Notes: generated by a model not told the origin, from the sequence alone. A stretch of DNA of 64,000 nucleotides from Nostoc sp. FACHB-280 (GCF_014697615.1 NZ_JACJSD010000013.1:91215-155214); one strand, 5' to 3'. Positions 51,686-61,290 are shown, counted from the first letter of the stretch. Translations and numbers: made by a program.

Positions 51686-53992
51686 GTGGTTTCACATTCT
51701 GTTTGGATTGTCGGCAATAGCCGCAGTGGTAAGACAACTCGTTTGGTAGAACATTTTTGTCGTTGGCTACAAATAGAAAATCACAACTTGGGATTATTTT
51801 ATACTAAAAAAGCTGGAAAAAAATCTAACAATTCCATTACGAAACCTTTTGTTTTAAAGCAAACAGAACCTGGAGTTTTAGTATTAGCAGCAAATGACGA
51901 CAATCGTCGTGAATTATCGGACAAAATTGTTACAAAAACTTTAGGAAAATATCCCATTCGTGCTAAAACTCCCTTGGGTTTTTTTCAAGATGAAGTTATT
52001 TTATTTTGGCCTTTACTAATTGAGTTGCTGCATCTCAAGGCACAATTTCCGGTAAGATTGCGCCCAGAAACCGAACAGGAATTAGCAACAAAACTCTGGC
52101 GTGAGCAAATCGATGCAGAAATTCTGCGGCGTGCGGGAGTGAACGAATACCGTTTAGTAAGACGAATTTTGGACTTATTGCAATTAGCTGCTTACAGTGG
52201 TACAGCTTGTGAAGGAATTGCTGAAGTTTTACAAAGCGGTTTAGAGGAAAATGGCATAAATCTAGAGCCGGAATTTTTAGCATCTTTGCTACTAGATTGG
52301 CGTAACTGGTGTTTAGAGCGAGGCTTGCTCACTTATGGGATTATAACTGAACTCTACACGCAGCACTTGTTAAGCGATCGCCATTATCAAGAACGTCTCA
52401 GCCAACGGTATCAAGCCATATTAGCCGATGATGTTGATGATTATCCAGCCGCAACCCGACAATTATTGGAAACACTTTTACAACAGGGTGCTGTTGGTGC
52501 ATTTACTTACAACCCTGATGGCGCTATACGTTTGGGTTTGGGGGCTGACCCCAATTATTTGGAAGGGTTAGCGAGGCATTGTCGCTTAGAAACTTTGTTT
52601 ACACCAGCAACACCATCCTTAGCAGAGAACCTAGCTAGACCAATGGTAGAATTTATCACTCAACCAATGGTGATGTTAGAGCTACCTGCAACAGTCCAAT
52701 CAATTCAAACTACCTCCCGTGCTGAACTGCTGCGAACCACAGCCGAGGTTATTGGCAAAGCGATTAAGTCAGGACGAATACAACCAGAAGAAATTGCCAT
52801 CATAGCACCTGGTTTGGATGCGATCGCTCGTTACACCATCACCGAAATTCTCACCAAGCAAAACATCCCCGTAGAATCACTCAACGACCAACGCCCCTTA
52901 GTTAGTTCACCAATGATTCGGGCATTGTTAACCATGCTGGCACTCGTTTATCCCGGCTTGGGACGCTTGGTAGACAGAGATGCGGTGGCTGAGATGTTGG
53001 TAGTGTTGAGTAGGAGGCAGGGGGTAGGGGGCAGGGGGCAGGGGGAGGGGGGAGACAAGGGAGACAAGGAAGAAATATTAACTCAGCACTCAGCACTCAG
53101 CACTCAGCACTCCATACTCAGCACTTATATTGACCCAGTACGTGCTGGGTTAATTGCTGATTATTGCTTTGTACCTCATCCCGATAGACCCAATTTATTA
53201 CCTGTCACTTCTTTTGAACGCTGGGATAGAATTGGCTATGCTGCAACCACAGCTTACAGTCAGATATTACAGTGGATTGAAAAACAGCGATCGCAACAAG
53301 AACAGCGTTTAATTCCTAGCCCCATTTCACTGTTATATCTGGCAATTCAAGACTTTTTGTGTAAAGACAGCAACCCACCTTATGACCAAATGGCAGCCCT
53401 GCGCGAATTGCTAGAAACTGCCCAACATTATTGGGAAATTGATACTAGGTTGAGGCAGGAGGCAGGAGGAGAAGGGAGACAAGGGGGACAAGGGAGCAAT
53501 CTTTCTACCTTGTCTACCCCCTCTGCCTTGTCTATTCCCTCTCAGCACTCAGCAAGCACTACCTTGGCTGAATTTATTCAATTGTTGCGACGTGGTACGA
53601 TTACTGCCAATCCTTATCCGTTGCGTCCTATTGGCTTGTCGAGAAAAGCAGTCACTTTAGCAACTATTTTCCAATATCGTTCGAGTCGGCGATCGCATCG
53701 TTGGCATTTTTGGCTAGATGCTGGTTCACCATTATGGGCAAAAGGTGGTGCAGCGACATTATTTGGTGCGCCTTTATTCTTGCGAGATAGGTTAGGCGAA
53801 CCTTGGACAGCCGAAGATGAAAAAATTACCGAACAAGAAAGACTACGGCGAATTTTGGCAGACTTACTCTCGCGTGTATCTGAAAAAGTTTATTTGTGTC
53901 ACAGTGATTTAGCCGTTAACGGCCAAGAACAACTAGGGCCACTCCTACCCTTGGTACATACCTGTGTATCCGTCATTTCCAAAGTAGCTTGA
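51686..53992 (+). CDS. AddB/UvrD-like superfamily I helicase-type protein with repeat insertions
   Basis: A 768-residue recombination-type protein. The GTG at 51686 follows AAGGAG. It has a P-loop (VGNSRSGKTTRL) near residue 10, an AILADDVDDYPA Walker-B-like segment, a helicase-type GRIQPEEIAIIAPG region and a C-terminal EKVYLCHSDLAVNGQEQLGPLLPL typical of RecC/AddB relatives. No nuclease motif is seen. Two low-complexity inserts at about 53013-53126 (Gly/Gln/Lys-rich, then QHSALSTQHSILST) and 53452-53556 (Gly-rich then STLSTPSALSIPS) are copies of intergenic repeats read in frame. Repair or recombination role is inferred. Confidence 0.8.
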   Translation: MVSHSVWIVGNSRSGKTTRLVEHFCRWLQIENHNLGLFYTKKAGKKSNNSITKPFVLKQTEPGVLVLAANDDNRRELSDKIVTKTLGKYPIRAKTPLGFFQDEVILFWPLLIELLHLKAQFPVRLRPETEQELATKLWREQIDAEILRRAGVNEYRLVRRILDLLQLAAYSGTACEGIAEVLQSGLEENGINLEPEFLASLLLDWRNWCLERGLLTYGIITELYTQHLLSDRHYQERLSQRYQAILADDVDDYPAATRQLLETLLQQGAVGAFTYNPDGAIRLGLGADPNYLEGLARHCRLETLFTPATPSLAENLARPMVEFITQPMVMLELPATVQSIQTTSRAELLRTTAEVIGKAIKSGRIQPEEIAIIAPGLDAIARYTITEILTKQNIPVESLNDQRPLVSSPMIRALLTMLALVYPGLGRLVDRDAVAEMLVVLSRRQGVGGRGQGEGGDKGDKEEILTQHSALSTQHSILSTYIDPVRAGLIADYCFVPHPDRPNLLPVTSFERWDRIGYAATTAYSQILQWIEKQRSQQEQRLIPSPISLLYLAIQDFLCKDSNPPYDQMAALRELLETAQHYWEIDTRLRQEAGGEGRQGGQGSNLSTLSTPSALSIPSQHSASTTLAEFIQLLRRGTITANPYPLRPIGLSRKAVTLATIFQYRSSRRSHRWHFWLDAGSPLWAKGGAATLFGAPLFLRDRLGEPWTAEDEKITEQERLRRILADLLSRVSEKVYLCHSDLAVNGQEQLGPLLPLVHTCVSVISKVA
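53013..53126. repeat. In-frame intragenic copy of dispersed repeats (1)
   Basis: A purine-rich GGGGGCAGGGGG / GGGAGACAAGG tract is followed by about five head-to-tail CAGCACT units within the AddB-like gene. The same units occur in non-coding DNA at 17150-17237, 30403-30437 and (reverse) 61494-61541. Confidence 0.85.
53452..53556. repeat. In-frame intragenic copy of dispersed repeats (2)
   Basis: GGCAGGAGGAGAAGGGAGAC is followed by CTACCTTGTCTACCCCCTC-type and CTCAGCACTCAGCA units, again read through without stop. The two halves are roughly inverted purine and pyrimidine versions of the same repeat. Confidence 0.8.
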
Positions 53993-54134
53993 AGCTTAAC
54001 CAAATTTTCCCAAGGAGAAATCTGGACATCAACAAGAATCTAAAATCCAAAATTGGTAAATCCGTAGCGATCGCCAGAATCGTTAGAATATTAACTACAC
54101 TGAGAATGTATATCAAACCTTAGAGTTAGACGCT

Positions 54135-54803
54135 ATGGTACTGTTTGGATTTGGTAAAAAAAAGCTGAATATTCCTACTGCTGAAGAAGCTTTGCCAGGA
54201 CGGTCAAAGGAAATGCCTGTACCTGCTCATCATTATGTAAATAACAATGCCCTGAAACCACCTTTCCCCGCAGGTATGGAAACGGCGATGTTTGGTTTAG
54301 GTTGTTTTTGGGGTGCGGAACGTAAATTTTGGCAACTACCGGGCGTTTATACCACTGCTGTTGGTTATGCAGCCGGAATTACACCCAACCCCACTTATGA
54401 AGAAGTATGTACAGGTATGACTGGTCACAATGAAGTCGTCTTCGTTGTATTTGACCCCCAAGTTATTAGTTATGCTCAACTTCTCAAAGTTTTTTGGGAA
54501 AGCCACAACCCCACCCAAGGAATGCGCCAAGGTAACGACGTTGGCACACAATACCGTTCCGGGATTTACGTCTATTCTGAAAGCCAAAAGCAGCAAGCCG
54601 AAGCATCACGAAACGCTTATCAACAAGAACTAACCAAGGCGCGTTATGGCGAAATCACCACAGAAATTCTCGATGCGCCAGAATTTTACTACGCTGAAGC
54701 TTATCATCAGCAATACCTAGCCAAAAATCCCAACGGCTATTGTGGTTTGGGCGGGACAAACGTTGCTTGTCCGGTAGGTGTATTTGAAGCGGAAGTGAAG
54801 TAA
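54135..54803 (+). CDS. msrA: Peptide methionine sulfoxide reductase MsrA
   Basis: Reduces the S-epimer of methionine sulfoxide in oxidised proteins. The 222 residues include the catalytic GCFWGAE motif with Cys57, then [53 protein letters not shown] and the C-terminal [16 protein letters not shown] with a likely resolving Cys. An N-terminal extension of about 45 residues ([20 protein letters not shown]) is usual in cyanobacterial and plant forms. Confidence 0.95.
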   Translation: MVLFGFGKKKLNIPTAEEALPGRSKEMPVPAHHYVNNNALKPPFPAGMETAMFGLGCFWGAERKFWQLPGVYTTAVGYAAGITPNPTYEEVCTGMTGHNEVVFVVFDPQVISYAQLLKVFWESHNPTQGMRQGNDVGTQYRSGIYVYSESQKQQAEASRNAYQQELTKARYGEITTEILDAPEFYYAEAYHQQYLAKNPNGYCGLGGTNVACPVGVFEAEVK

Positions 54804-54824
54804 TATCAATTCCCTTTTAAGATA

Positions 54825-54859
54825 CAAGGTTGGGTTATATGATGCTTAACCCAACCTTG
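54825..54859. terminator. Hairpin after msrA
   Basis: CAAGGTTGGGTTA, 9-nt loop, TAACCCAACCTTG: a 13-bp perfect stem 22 bp after the msrA stop. It lacks a strong T tail, so it may be a repeat-derived hairpin as well as a terminator. Confidence 0.6.
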
Positions 54860-54919
54860 GGTGTATTTATAAAACGGGATGAACAGGGTTACGCTTGCGA
54901 GTTTGCGATCGCCAGTCCA

Positions 54920-55390
54920 CTATCGTGTACTATTTTGGGGTAACGGCTCAAAAATAATTACCTGTACATCTGGTATTTGGGCAAAAGCTGATTCTATCAA
55001 TGGCTTAACATCAGCCCAAGCCAAGCCACCATTACCACATCCTAATGCGGGCATTGCAATTGATTTAATCCCTAATTCCTGTACTTGTTGTACTAAAGCC
55101 ACCAGCCCACTTTGAATATCTTCTATCATTGAATTATTTCTCCAATGGCGTTTTGTGGGGAAGTTGATGATGTATTTGGGGTTTAGTAAGCTACCTGTTG
55201 CTACTGTAAACATCTTTCCAGTCTGGACTTTACCAGCGCGACAGGCTTGTTTATATAAAAGAAAATTTTCAGGATAAGCTTGCTTGAATTGCAAGGCAAT
55301 GCCTTTACCCATGACACCAACACAATTAACTGTGTTAACTAGGGCTTCGGTTTTCTCTTCCAATAGGTTGCCTAGCTTAAATTCAAACAT
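54920..55390 (-). CDS. Macro-domain protein (DarG-like)
   Basis: A 156-residue macro domain starting MFEFKLGNLLEEKTEALVNTVNCVGVMGKGIALQFKQAYP, with the ligand loops NTVNCVGVMGKGIA and ALGCGNGGLAW. Such domains bind ADP-ribose and remove it from proteins or DNA. The sequence type resembles the N-terminal domain of DarG antitoxins, but the usual C-terminal DarT-binding domain is absent and no darT is adjacent. It may be a free ADP-ribosyl hydrolase. It is convergent with msrA. Confidence 0.85.
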   Translation of the reverse strand: MFEFKLGNLLEEKTEALVNTVNCVGVMGKGIALQFKQAYPENFLLYKQACRAGKVQTGKMFTVATGSLLNPKYIINFPTKRHWRNNSMIEDIQSGLVALVQQVQELGIKSIAMPALGCGNGGLAWADVKPLIESAFAQIPDVQVIIFEPLPQNSTR

Positions 55391-55436
55391 GACTATGTTA
55401 ACCCACATAGAAATATTTATTTTCAGTAACCTTAAA

Positions 55437-55508
55437 AGCCCGTGACGAGGATTGAACTCGTGACCTCACCCTTACCAAGGGTGTGCTCTACCACTGAGCC
55501 ACACGGGC
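55437..55508 (-). tRNA. trnT-GGU: tRNA-Thr (GGU anticodon)
   Basis: A 72-nt cloverleaf on the minus strand. Acceptor GCCCGTG pairs with CACGGGC. The D arm is GCTCAGTGGTAGAGC. The anticodon loop CTTGGTAAG presents GGT, and the T arm contains GTTCAATCC. CCA is not encoded. Confidence 0.95.
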
Positions 55509-55596
55509 AGAAATTATCTTCGGAGTTATGAGCTATAATGCTGTTAACTCTGCTGAATACGCAGTCATTATAACTCATAATTTTACTTTGAGAAGG

Positions 55597-55679
55597 TGGG
55601 CCGGGCTGGATTTGAACCAGCGTAGGCGTAAACCAACGGATTTACAGTCCGTCTCCATTAACCACTCGGACACCGACCC
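55597..55679 (-). tRNA. trnY-GUA: tRNA-Tyr (GUA anticodon)
   Basis: An 83-nt class II tRNA on the minus strand. It has acceptor GGGTCGG with CCGGCCC and discriminator A, anticodon stem-loop GGACTGTAAATCC presenting GTA, a long variable arm and a T loop GGTTCAAATCC. It lies 88 bp upstream of tRNA-Thr and is probably co-transcribed with it. Confidence 0.95.
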
Positions 55680-55829
55680 GCATGTCCCACGATTTATTAT
55701 CTTAGCAGTAGATTTTAATAACTGCAAGGGGAGTGAGAAAAATTTTTAGTCATTTCCTAGAGATGTGTGTAGGGTGAGGATAATCATCCCCACCCTAGGT
55801 TACTTACTATCTTTGATTGCAACTTGAGA

Positions 55830-57647
55830 TTAACTCAAGAGTTCGCCGGTTTCTTGGAGAGAGTGTAAGCGTTGGTAAATACCTTCATGACGCAACAGTT
55901 CTTCGTGGCTACCAACTTCGGCGATTTTGCCTTGTTCTAACACTACAATCTTGTCAGCTTCACGGACTGTACTCAAACGGTGAGCAATCACAATTGTGGT
56001 ACAAGTCCCTTGAATCGCTCGCATAGCTAATTGAATGGAACGTTCTGACTCATAATCTAAGCTAGAGGTAGCTTCATCAAAAATCAGCACATCTGGTTTA
56101 ACTAACAACGCCCTCGCAATTCCGAGGCGCTGTCTTTGTCCGCCAGATAGCCTGACTCCACGTTCCCCAACAACGGTTTTATAGCCTTGGGGTAGCACCT
56201 GTACCACCTCATCAACTCTGGCAATCTTACAGGCTTCTTGCACCTCTTCAAAGGTAGCGTTTGGTCTACCGTATGTGAGGTTTTCCAAAATAGTGCCGTT
56301 AAAAACATCTACCTCTTGGTGAACGATCGCTAATCTGCGTCTATAGTTACCTACATCTAAGGTACGAATATCTTGCCCATCAATCAGAATTTGACCATCT
56401 TGAGGTTCAAAATACCGCAATAGCAGTTTTACTAAAGTTGATTTTCCAGAACCAGAACGTCCAACTAAAGCGACTGTTTGGTAAGGTTCAATCAATAAGT
56501 TGATATCTTGCAGAACTGGACGGTTAGCAAGATAACCAAAACTCACCTGAGAAAATTCCACTTTGCCAGTAAATTTATAAGGCGATTCGGCTTCATTTTC
56601 TACGAACATACTCGATGTATCAGAACCTGTTGGCTCTTCCAAAAATTCGTGAAACCGCAACATAGAAGAATAGCGTCGAGCAAAAACTTCTGCCACAGTG
56701 CTAATCGGTTCTAGTTCAGCATACGCCATACTCGAAAGTGTCAAGATCATGACAAACTGACCAAGAGAAATGCGACCATTTACTGTTGCTGCTAAAGTTA
56801 AACCTAAAATCATAAATACACAAAACTGGATGACTGTTTTTTGCCAAGCTACCAGTTTTGTATAATTTTTGTGGATGCGGTAATCAACTACTATTAGCTC
56901 CCGATTTAAACGTTGTTTTTGTCGTTTTAATTCCTTAGATTCGGTAGCAAATGCTTTCACCGTTTTGATGTTGGTGATGATTTCGGAAGTCCGACTTTCG
57001 GTATCTTCCATATATTTATCCAAGCGACTTTCGTGCCAAATTATTCGCCTTAATTCTTTCAAACTAAAGGCGAGGATAATTACGAAAGAAATCATGTATA
57101 AAATTGCAATTCGCCATTCAGTCACTACAATAAATACAAAAATTCCTATCAAACGCAGCACTTTAGGAATTAACTGTCCGGCAATTTCTGGATATGTCCA
57201 AGTAAGGTTAGAAATCCCTCTAGCTACTCTGCCAGCAATCCGTCCAGGGTTATTTACATCATAAAATTCTAGGGGCAAAGAGAGGATTTTTTCTATAGCT
57301 GTTTGAGATTTATCCCGCCGCGACTTTAAAGCAATATCCCAGTGAAACCACACTGTTAACCAAGGTTGTGTAGGCGCTCTCACTACAGTCACTATAAAAA
57401 TGAGTCCGAGTAAAACCGTTAAAGATAGTGTTTTACCAACTGGGTAATTGCTAACTTCAGAGATAGATGCGATCGCACTTTGTAGAGGTTTATCTAACGG
57501 TTGGTTAGACAAAACATTTAAAATCTGCCCAATCGCATAAGGGACAACCAAATCAATAATTTCGTAAATGCTCGATGCCGTAATACTGAGAAGACTCAGT
57601 TTCCAGTGGGGATGAAAATAAGTGAGTATATCTCGAAATTTTGCCAT
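55830..57647 (-). CDS. ABC transporter, fused permease and ATPase (multidrug/lipid exporter type)
   Basis: A half-size ABC exporter of 605 residues with an N-terminal six-helix membrane domain (about 15-320) and an ATPase domain. The ATPase has Walker A LVGRSGSGKSTLVKL, Q-loop VHQEVDVFNGTI, signature VRLSGGQRQRLGIAR, Walker B VLIFDEATSSLD and H-loop VIAHRLST. All residues needed for ATP use are present. It should work as a homodimer. Substrate is unknown; lipid or drug export is typical. It is a single gene downstream of the secreted-protein gene at 57735. Confidence 0.93.
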   Translation of the reverse strand: MAKFRDILTYFHPHWKLSLLSITASSIYEIIDLVVPYAIGQILNVLSNQPLDKPLQSAIASISEVSNYPVGKTLSLTVLLGLIFIVTVVRAPTQPWLTVWFHWDIALKSRRDKSQTAIEKILSLPLEFYDVNNPGRIAGRVARGISNLTWTYPEIAGQLIPKVLRLIGIFVFIVVTEWRIAILYMISFVIILAFSLKELRRIIWHESRLDKYMEDTESRTSEIITNIKTVKAFATESKELKRQKQRLNRELIVVDYRIHKNYTKLVAWQKTVIQFCVFMILGLTLAATVNGRISLGQFVMILTLSSMAYAELEPISTVAEVFARRYSSMLRFHEFLEEPTGSDTSSMFVENEAESPYKFTGKVEFSQVSFGYLANRPVLQDINLLIEPYQTVALVGRSGSGKSTLVKLLLRYFEPQDGQILIDGQDIRTLDVGNYRRRLAIVHQEVDVFNGTILENLTYGRPNATFEEVQEACKIARVDEVVQVLPQGYKTVVGERGVRLSGGQRQRLGIARALLVKPDVLIFDEATSSLDYESERSIQLAMRAIQGTCTTIVIAHRLSTVREADKIVVLEQGKIAEVGSHEELLRHEGIYQRLHSLQETGELLS

Positions 57648-57734
57648 GATCTATACTGTCCAAGAGCGCGATCGTGAGCTTGGAATATTATACTACATAC
57701 GTACTACAGAATAGTCAAGCACTAATATACTAAA

Positions 57735-58532
57735 TCATTCTTCTGGGGGATGAGGAATTTCGACCGGAAAAAATTCAAGGCGATAACGATACAGCGCAAC
57801 AGGTCGAGAATTCGCTCGAAAATAATCTGCATCTTGGGGTGAAAGATAGACAGCAGTAACTTGATCAGCCTCAATTGTGGGATGATTTGTCGTCAATTTC
57901 TGGTAAGAAGTTGTAGACTCTACAGAATTAAAATAAGGGCGAGAACCACCTTTAAATAGTTGTTGAAATACTTCCGTAGTGATGTATTTATGCTCAGATA
58001 TACTTTCTGTAGCGCGTGCTGTCACAATAGAGACTAATTGCCGTTCACCGCGTAAAAATGTGATTTGACGATTAGGCGAATCTGGATCTACTTTGACAGA
58101 TAATACCGCATCTTCACCTAAATAAGCTTTAGCCAAATTTAAACTATTAAATGCTCTATCTGCTACTAAAATTGGTTGTAAATTATTGATTTGTGGAATA
58201 AAATTTAAGCCTACTTTTATTGATGGTTTTTGTTTAATAAATCTGACAATAAAACTTACAGGTTGATTAAGTTGTTTACGGTTACTTTCAAACCCAGGGG
58301 TAACAATATCGGGTGCTAAGGGTGCTGCTAAATCGACCAATGTACTTGTAACTTTCCAAGTACCAGTCATCCATTCAGGATAAGCCAAATCTCCAGAAGC
58401 TGGTTGTACAGAAGTTAATTTTTCCCACTGAGGAAAGTTCTCTAAACGTTCAGATAACTCACCTGCTATTGCATTTCCACTCCATCCCAGCAGAAATAAA
58501 ATAACCAAGCAAAAACTACAAATTGCCTTCAT
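57735..58532 (-). CDS. Conserved cyanobacterial exported protein, unknown function
   Basis: A 265-residue protein with a clear signal peptide (KAICSFCLVILFLLGWSGNAIAGEL). After it come LSERLENFPQWEKLTSVQPASGDLAYPEWMTGTWKVTSTLVDLAAPLAPDI and a beta-rich body, ending YRYRLEFFPVEIPHP. The YPxWMxGxWxV segment is typical of a lumen or periplasmic family conserved in cyanobacteria and plastids. No catalytic motif is visible. Confidence 0.75.
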   Translation of the reverse strand: MKAICSFCLVILFLLGWSGNAIAGELSERLENFPQWEKLTSVQPASGDLAYPEWMTGTWKVTSTLVDLAAPLAPDIVTPGFESNRKQLNQPVSFIVRFIKQKPSIKVGLNFIPQINNLQPILVADRAFNSLNLAKAYLGEDAVLSVKVDPDSPNRQITFLRGERQLVSIVTARATESISEHKYITTEVFQQLFKGGSRPYFNSVESTTSYQKLTTNHPTIEADQVTAVYLSPQDADYFRANSRPVALYRYRLEFFPVEIPHPPEE

Positions 58533-58622
58533 TGTAATTTGTAATTAATTAAAGTTATTACACTAATATCGATGTTGGGTTTCGCTGTCGCTCTACCCAA
58601 CCTACAGCCGATGACACGTGAA

Positions 58623-59027
58623 TTATAATTCTACTGGTAAAGGCTGCCAAATTTCGCCATATTTCTCTTTTAAATCGTGCCAAGCTTCTACTTGACCGGG
58701 TTCGTATTCTCCTGGTTTACCCCATTGCAAAAATAAGCTTAAAGCTGGTTCTTGTTTATCATCTAAAAACCGGATGGCATAAGTTGTAAAGTTGCCTCTT
58801 TTTGCTTCACCTGTTTCAAACTTCACTTGAGTAATTTTGTCCATATTCAGGTGAAATTCAAAGCCTTCGGTGTGCATATTGGCATATTTACCTTTGGCTA
58901 ATTCGGCATAAAATAACTTCTCGATTTTGCCGCGTGCTTCTAATACAGCAGCACTGCTGGTAACAATTAAACGTAAAGTTCCTAAAGTTTCACAGGCTTC
59001 TAAAAATTCTTTTAAATTTGCATTCAT
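58623..59027 (-). CDS. HemS/ChuX-like heme-utilisation fold protein
   Basis: A 134-residue soluble protein. The segment FHLNMDKITQVKFETGEAKRGNFTTYAIRFLDDKQEPALSLFLQWG...VEAWHDL resembles one half of HemS/ChuX-type hemin-handling proteins (beta sheet with VxF and xxLFLxW strands ending in a WxxL helix). A heme-binding His is not certain. The assignment rests on pattern resemblance and is moderate. It lies 57 bp downstream of phoH on the same strand. Confidence 0.5.
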   Translation of the reverse strand: MNANLKEFLEACETLGTLRLIVTSSAAVLEARGKIEKLFYAELAKGKYANMHTEGFEFHLNMDKITQVKFETGEAKRGNFTTYAIRFLDDKQEPALSLFLQWGKPGEYEPGQVEAWHDLKEKYGEIWQPLPVEL

Positions 59028-59083
59028 AATTAATTTTTCCTTGGTTATGTGTCATTGGTTATTTGGTAATGTTCGACCAGTGA

Positions 59084-60037
59084 CTATTTTTCGTATTTTT
59101 CATAAGCAGCAACAATTCGCTGCACTAGAGGATGACGCACTACATCTTTTTGGGTAAATTCGCAAAAACCAATGCCTTCGACGTGTTTTAAAATGTCTAA
59201 AGCAACTGATAGACCTGATTGTTGATTATGGGGCAAATCTGTTTGTGTTGTATCGCCTGTAATCACCATCCGTGAACGAAAACCCAACCGCGTCAAAACC
59301 ATTTTGATTTGTGCAGGTGTGGTGTTTTGAGCTTCATCCACTATTATGAAAGCATGATTTAGGGTACGTCCGCGCATATATGCGAGTGGTGCAACTTCAA
59401 TAATGCCGCGTTCTATTAAATTGGGGACTTTTTCAGCATCAATAAATTCGTAAATGGCATCGTAAAGTGGACGCAGATAAGGATTAATTTTTTGCTGTAA
59501 GTCTCCTGGTAAAAAGCCTAATCTTTCACCAGCTTCGACGGCTGGACGAGTTAAAATCAGCTTTTCTACTTGGTTGGCGAGGAGTGCTTGCACAGCGACA
59601 ACAACGGCGAGATATGTTTTACCTGTACCAGCAGGCCCGGTGCAGAAGGTAATATCACGTTTGCGGATGGTTTCAATGTACTGGCGTTGACGAAATGTTT
59701 TGGCGCGGACTTCTTCACCACGGCGAGTTCTAGCGAGGACATCTCGGCGTAATTCTTGGAGTTCGTCTTCACGATCGCTATCTAAAGCTTGACGAGCTGT
59801 TAAAATATCGGCATTAGAAATCGTATTGCCTTTAATCCACAGGTCTTCGAGCGATCGCACCAACCTGGATGCTAGATTAATTTGGGCATCTGTACCCGTA
59901 ATCTGGAGTTCCTGTCCGCGTAGCACTAACACCGCGCCTGTTTGCCGAGACAGGATTTTGAGATTTTCTTCACCATCACCTGCAAGAGCGATCGCACTCG
60001 GAATATTAGGCAGCTGAATCTTTAAAGCATCTGCCAT
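59084..60037 (-). CDS. phoH: PhoH family protein (predicted RNA-linked ATPase)
   Basis: A 317-residue ATPase with an N-terminal KH-like segment (ILSRQTGAVLVLRGQELQITGTDAQI) and a helicase-type core. The core has Walker A FCTGPAGTGKTYLAV, VEAGERLGFLPGDLQQKINPYLRPLYDAI, Walker B AFIIVDEAQNTTPAQIKMVLTRLG and SRMVITGDTTQTDLP. PhoH proteins act in RNA processing or translation stress. The gene sits with rpsU, a KH protein, rpsP and ffh, all leftward. Confidence 0.93.
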   Translation of the reverse strand: MADALKIQLPNIPSAIALAGDGEENLKILSRQTGAVLVLRGQELQITGTDAQINLASRLVRSLEDLWIKGNTISNADILTARQALDSDREDELQELRRDVLARTRRGEEVRAKTFRQRQYIETIRKRDITFCTGPAGTGKTYLAVVVAVQALLANQVEKLILTRPAVEAGERLGFLPGDLQQKINPYLRPLYDAIYEFIDAEKVPNLIERGIIEVAPLAYMRGRTLNHAFIIVDEAQNTTPAQIKMVLTRLGFRSRMVITGDTTQTDLPHNQQSGLSVALDILKHVEGIGFCEFTQKDVVRHPLVQRIVAAYEKYEK

Positions 60038-60199
60038 AGTTATTTCTTAAATGTGTGAGGAATTATTTTTAACAATGGTCTATTACTTCTTTAGATTTTT
60101 AATTACAGTTTTTAATTAACTTTATTTTTACATTATTTTCTAGTTTTGCGCTTTTGCATCGCTGCGCTATTTATGTTTGAGATATTGTCTAGTAAAGCA

Positions 60200-60219
60200 G
60201 AGACGCGATCGCGTCTCTA
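60200..60219. repeat. 20-bp perfect palindrome containing HIP1 octamer
   Basis: AGAGACGCGATCGCGTCTCT, centred on GCGATCGC, lies 67 bp past the rpsU stop. It may serve as terminator or be one of the dispersed AGAGACGCG palindromes of Nostocales. Confidence 0.85.
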
Positions 60220-60286
60220 CTTTGATGAGGTTGAAGTTAATTAAACTTACTCACCTCAAATTTCACCATTGACTGCGGTTAATCGC

Positions 60287-60463
60287 TTAATAGCGAACGC
60301 CTTTACGTGCTGCTTCTGCTTTACGCTTCCGGCGCAGACTGGGTTTTTCGTATCTTTCCCGACGTTTAACCTCAGATAATATCCCGGCTCTTTGAATTTT
60401 CTTTTTAAAACGTCTTAGTGCCGAGTCAATTGTTTCATTTTCACCTAGACGGACTTCAGCCAC
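60287..60463 (-). CDS. rpsU: 30S ribosomal protein S21
   Basis: Small ribosomal subunit protein of 58 residues, starting at a GTG at 60463 with GGGGGTG upstream. The sequence [20 protein letters not shown], followed by [22 protein letters not shown] and an [15 protein letters not shown] tail, is a clear S21. It lies in the phoH-rpsU-KH-rpsP-ffh direction cluster. Confidence 0.96.
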   Translation of the reverse strand: MAEVRLGENETIDSALRRFKKKIQRAGILSEVKRRERYEKPSLRRKRKAEAARKGVRY

Positions 60464-60629
60464 TCCCTAATTTCACCCCCTGAAAGAGATATTTAGAAGT
60501 TGCATTCAAAAATAGCATTTAGAAATCAGGTCAATGAGAGGAGGCACAAGGCAAAAGAATTAAGTTTCAGACTTCATCCTTCACACTTCATACTTTTCTC
60601 CCTCATCTTCCCTTCTTTATAGTTTAAAC

Positions 60630-61067
60630 CTAGCGGAAACGAGGTTTAGCAACAGGTCTACTAGGCCCGTTGTTACCACGTCTTTCCCTAGTTTTTGGCA
60701 GTGGCGGTCGCTCTTCGCGGTCTTCCTCAAAAGACATACCATCTCGCCCCATAGCACTGCTGCCATAGATGTCCAGATATACAGATTGTCCAGCCAGTTC
60801 TGCCGCAGCAGCAACTACTGTCCGAATTGCCTGAATATTGCGTCCGCCTCGGCCAAATACTTTGCCTTTATCTGCACTGTCAAAGGCAATGCGAATCCAA
60901 GCTTTTTTCAGGGTGTGAGAAATTTCACAATCGACGCTTAAGGTATTTGGAGATTCTAAAAACGGCTGCATCAAAAATCGCACTAGTCCGACATAGTTAG
61001 GATTAGCTGCGAAAGATGGCGTATTGAAGTTATGATGCGGGTTTTGCACTGACCTGTTCAAGAACAT
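60630..61067 (-). CDS. KH-domain RNA-binding protein (KhpA-like)
   Basis: A small RNA-binding protein. The KH domain has the GxxG loop in [18 protein letters not shown]. It starts with [17 protein letters not shown] and has a charged Arg/Pro-rich C-terminal tail ([27 protein letters not shown]). The start is uncertain: the first ATG (61067) overlaps rpsP by 38 bp, and a GTG at 61049 is an alternative with a smaller overlap. KhpA next to rpsP is a widely conserved pair. Confidence 0.9.
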   Translation of the reverse strand: MFLNRSVQNPHHNFNTPSFAANPNYVGLVRFLMQPFLESPNTLSVDCEISHTLKKAWIRIAFDSADKGKVFGRGGRNIQAIRTVVAAAAELAGQSVYLDIYGSSAMGRDGMSFEEDREERPPLPKTRERRGNNGPSRPVAKPRFR

Positions 61068-61290
61068 TAGCTTTTACGAGGATGCGACGTACGGTGTCAG
61101 TGGGCTGTGCGCCTTGTTGTAGTCGCTTGACGATGCCGGGAACATCTAGTCTAACTTCATCGGTTCTGGGGTTGTAAAAGCCCAGTTCTTCTAAAGGACG
61201 ACCATCGCGGCGAGAGAGGCTATTCATGGCAACAATACGGTAGCTCGCTTCCCGCTTTTTTCCGTATCGCTTCAAGCGCAGTTTGATCAT
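61030..61290 (-). CDS. rpsP: 30S ribosomal protein S16
   Basis: Ribosomal protein of 86 residues: [41 protein letters not shown] and a [17 protein letters not shown] end. It is complete. It lies between ffh and the KH protein gene, all leftward, an ancient arrangement linking ribosome assembly to protein secretion. Confidence 0.97.
   Translation of the reverse strand: MIKLRLKRYGKKREASYRIVAMNSLSRRDGRPLEELGFYNPRTDEVRLDVPGIVKRLQQGAQPTDTVRRILVKANVLEQVSAKPAS

Noticed and set aside
53082..53124. CAGCACT tandem units considered as a CRISPR-like array
   Set aside because: Units are 7 bp head to tail with no spacers and lie in a coding frame. No cas genes are present.
55528..55749. Plus-strand frame across the tRNA-Tyr gene
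   Set aside because: It is antisense to a clear tRNA and explained by it.
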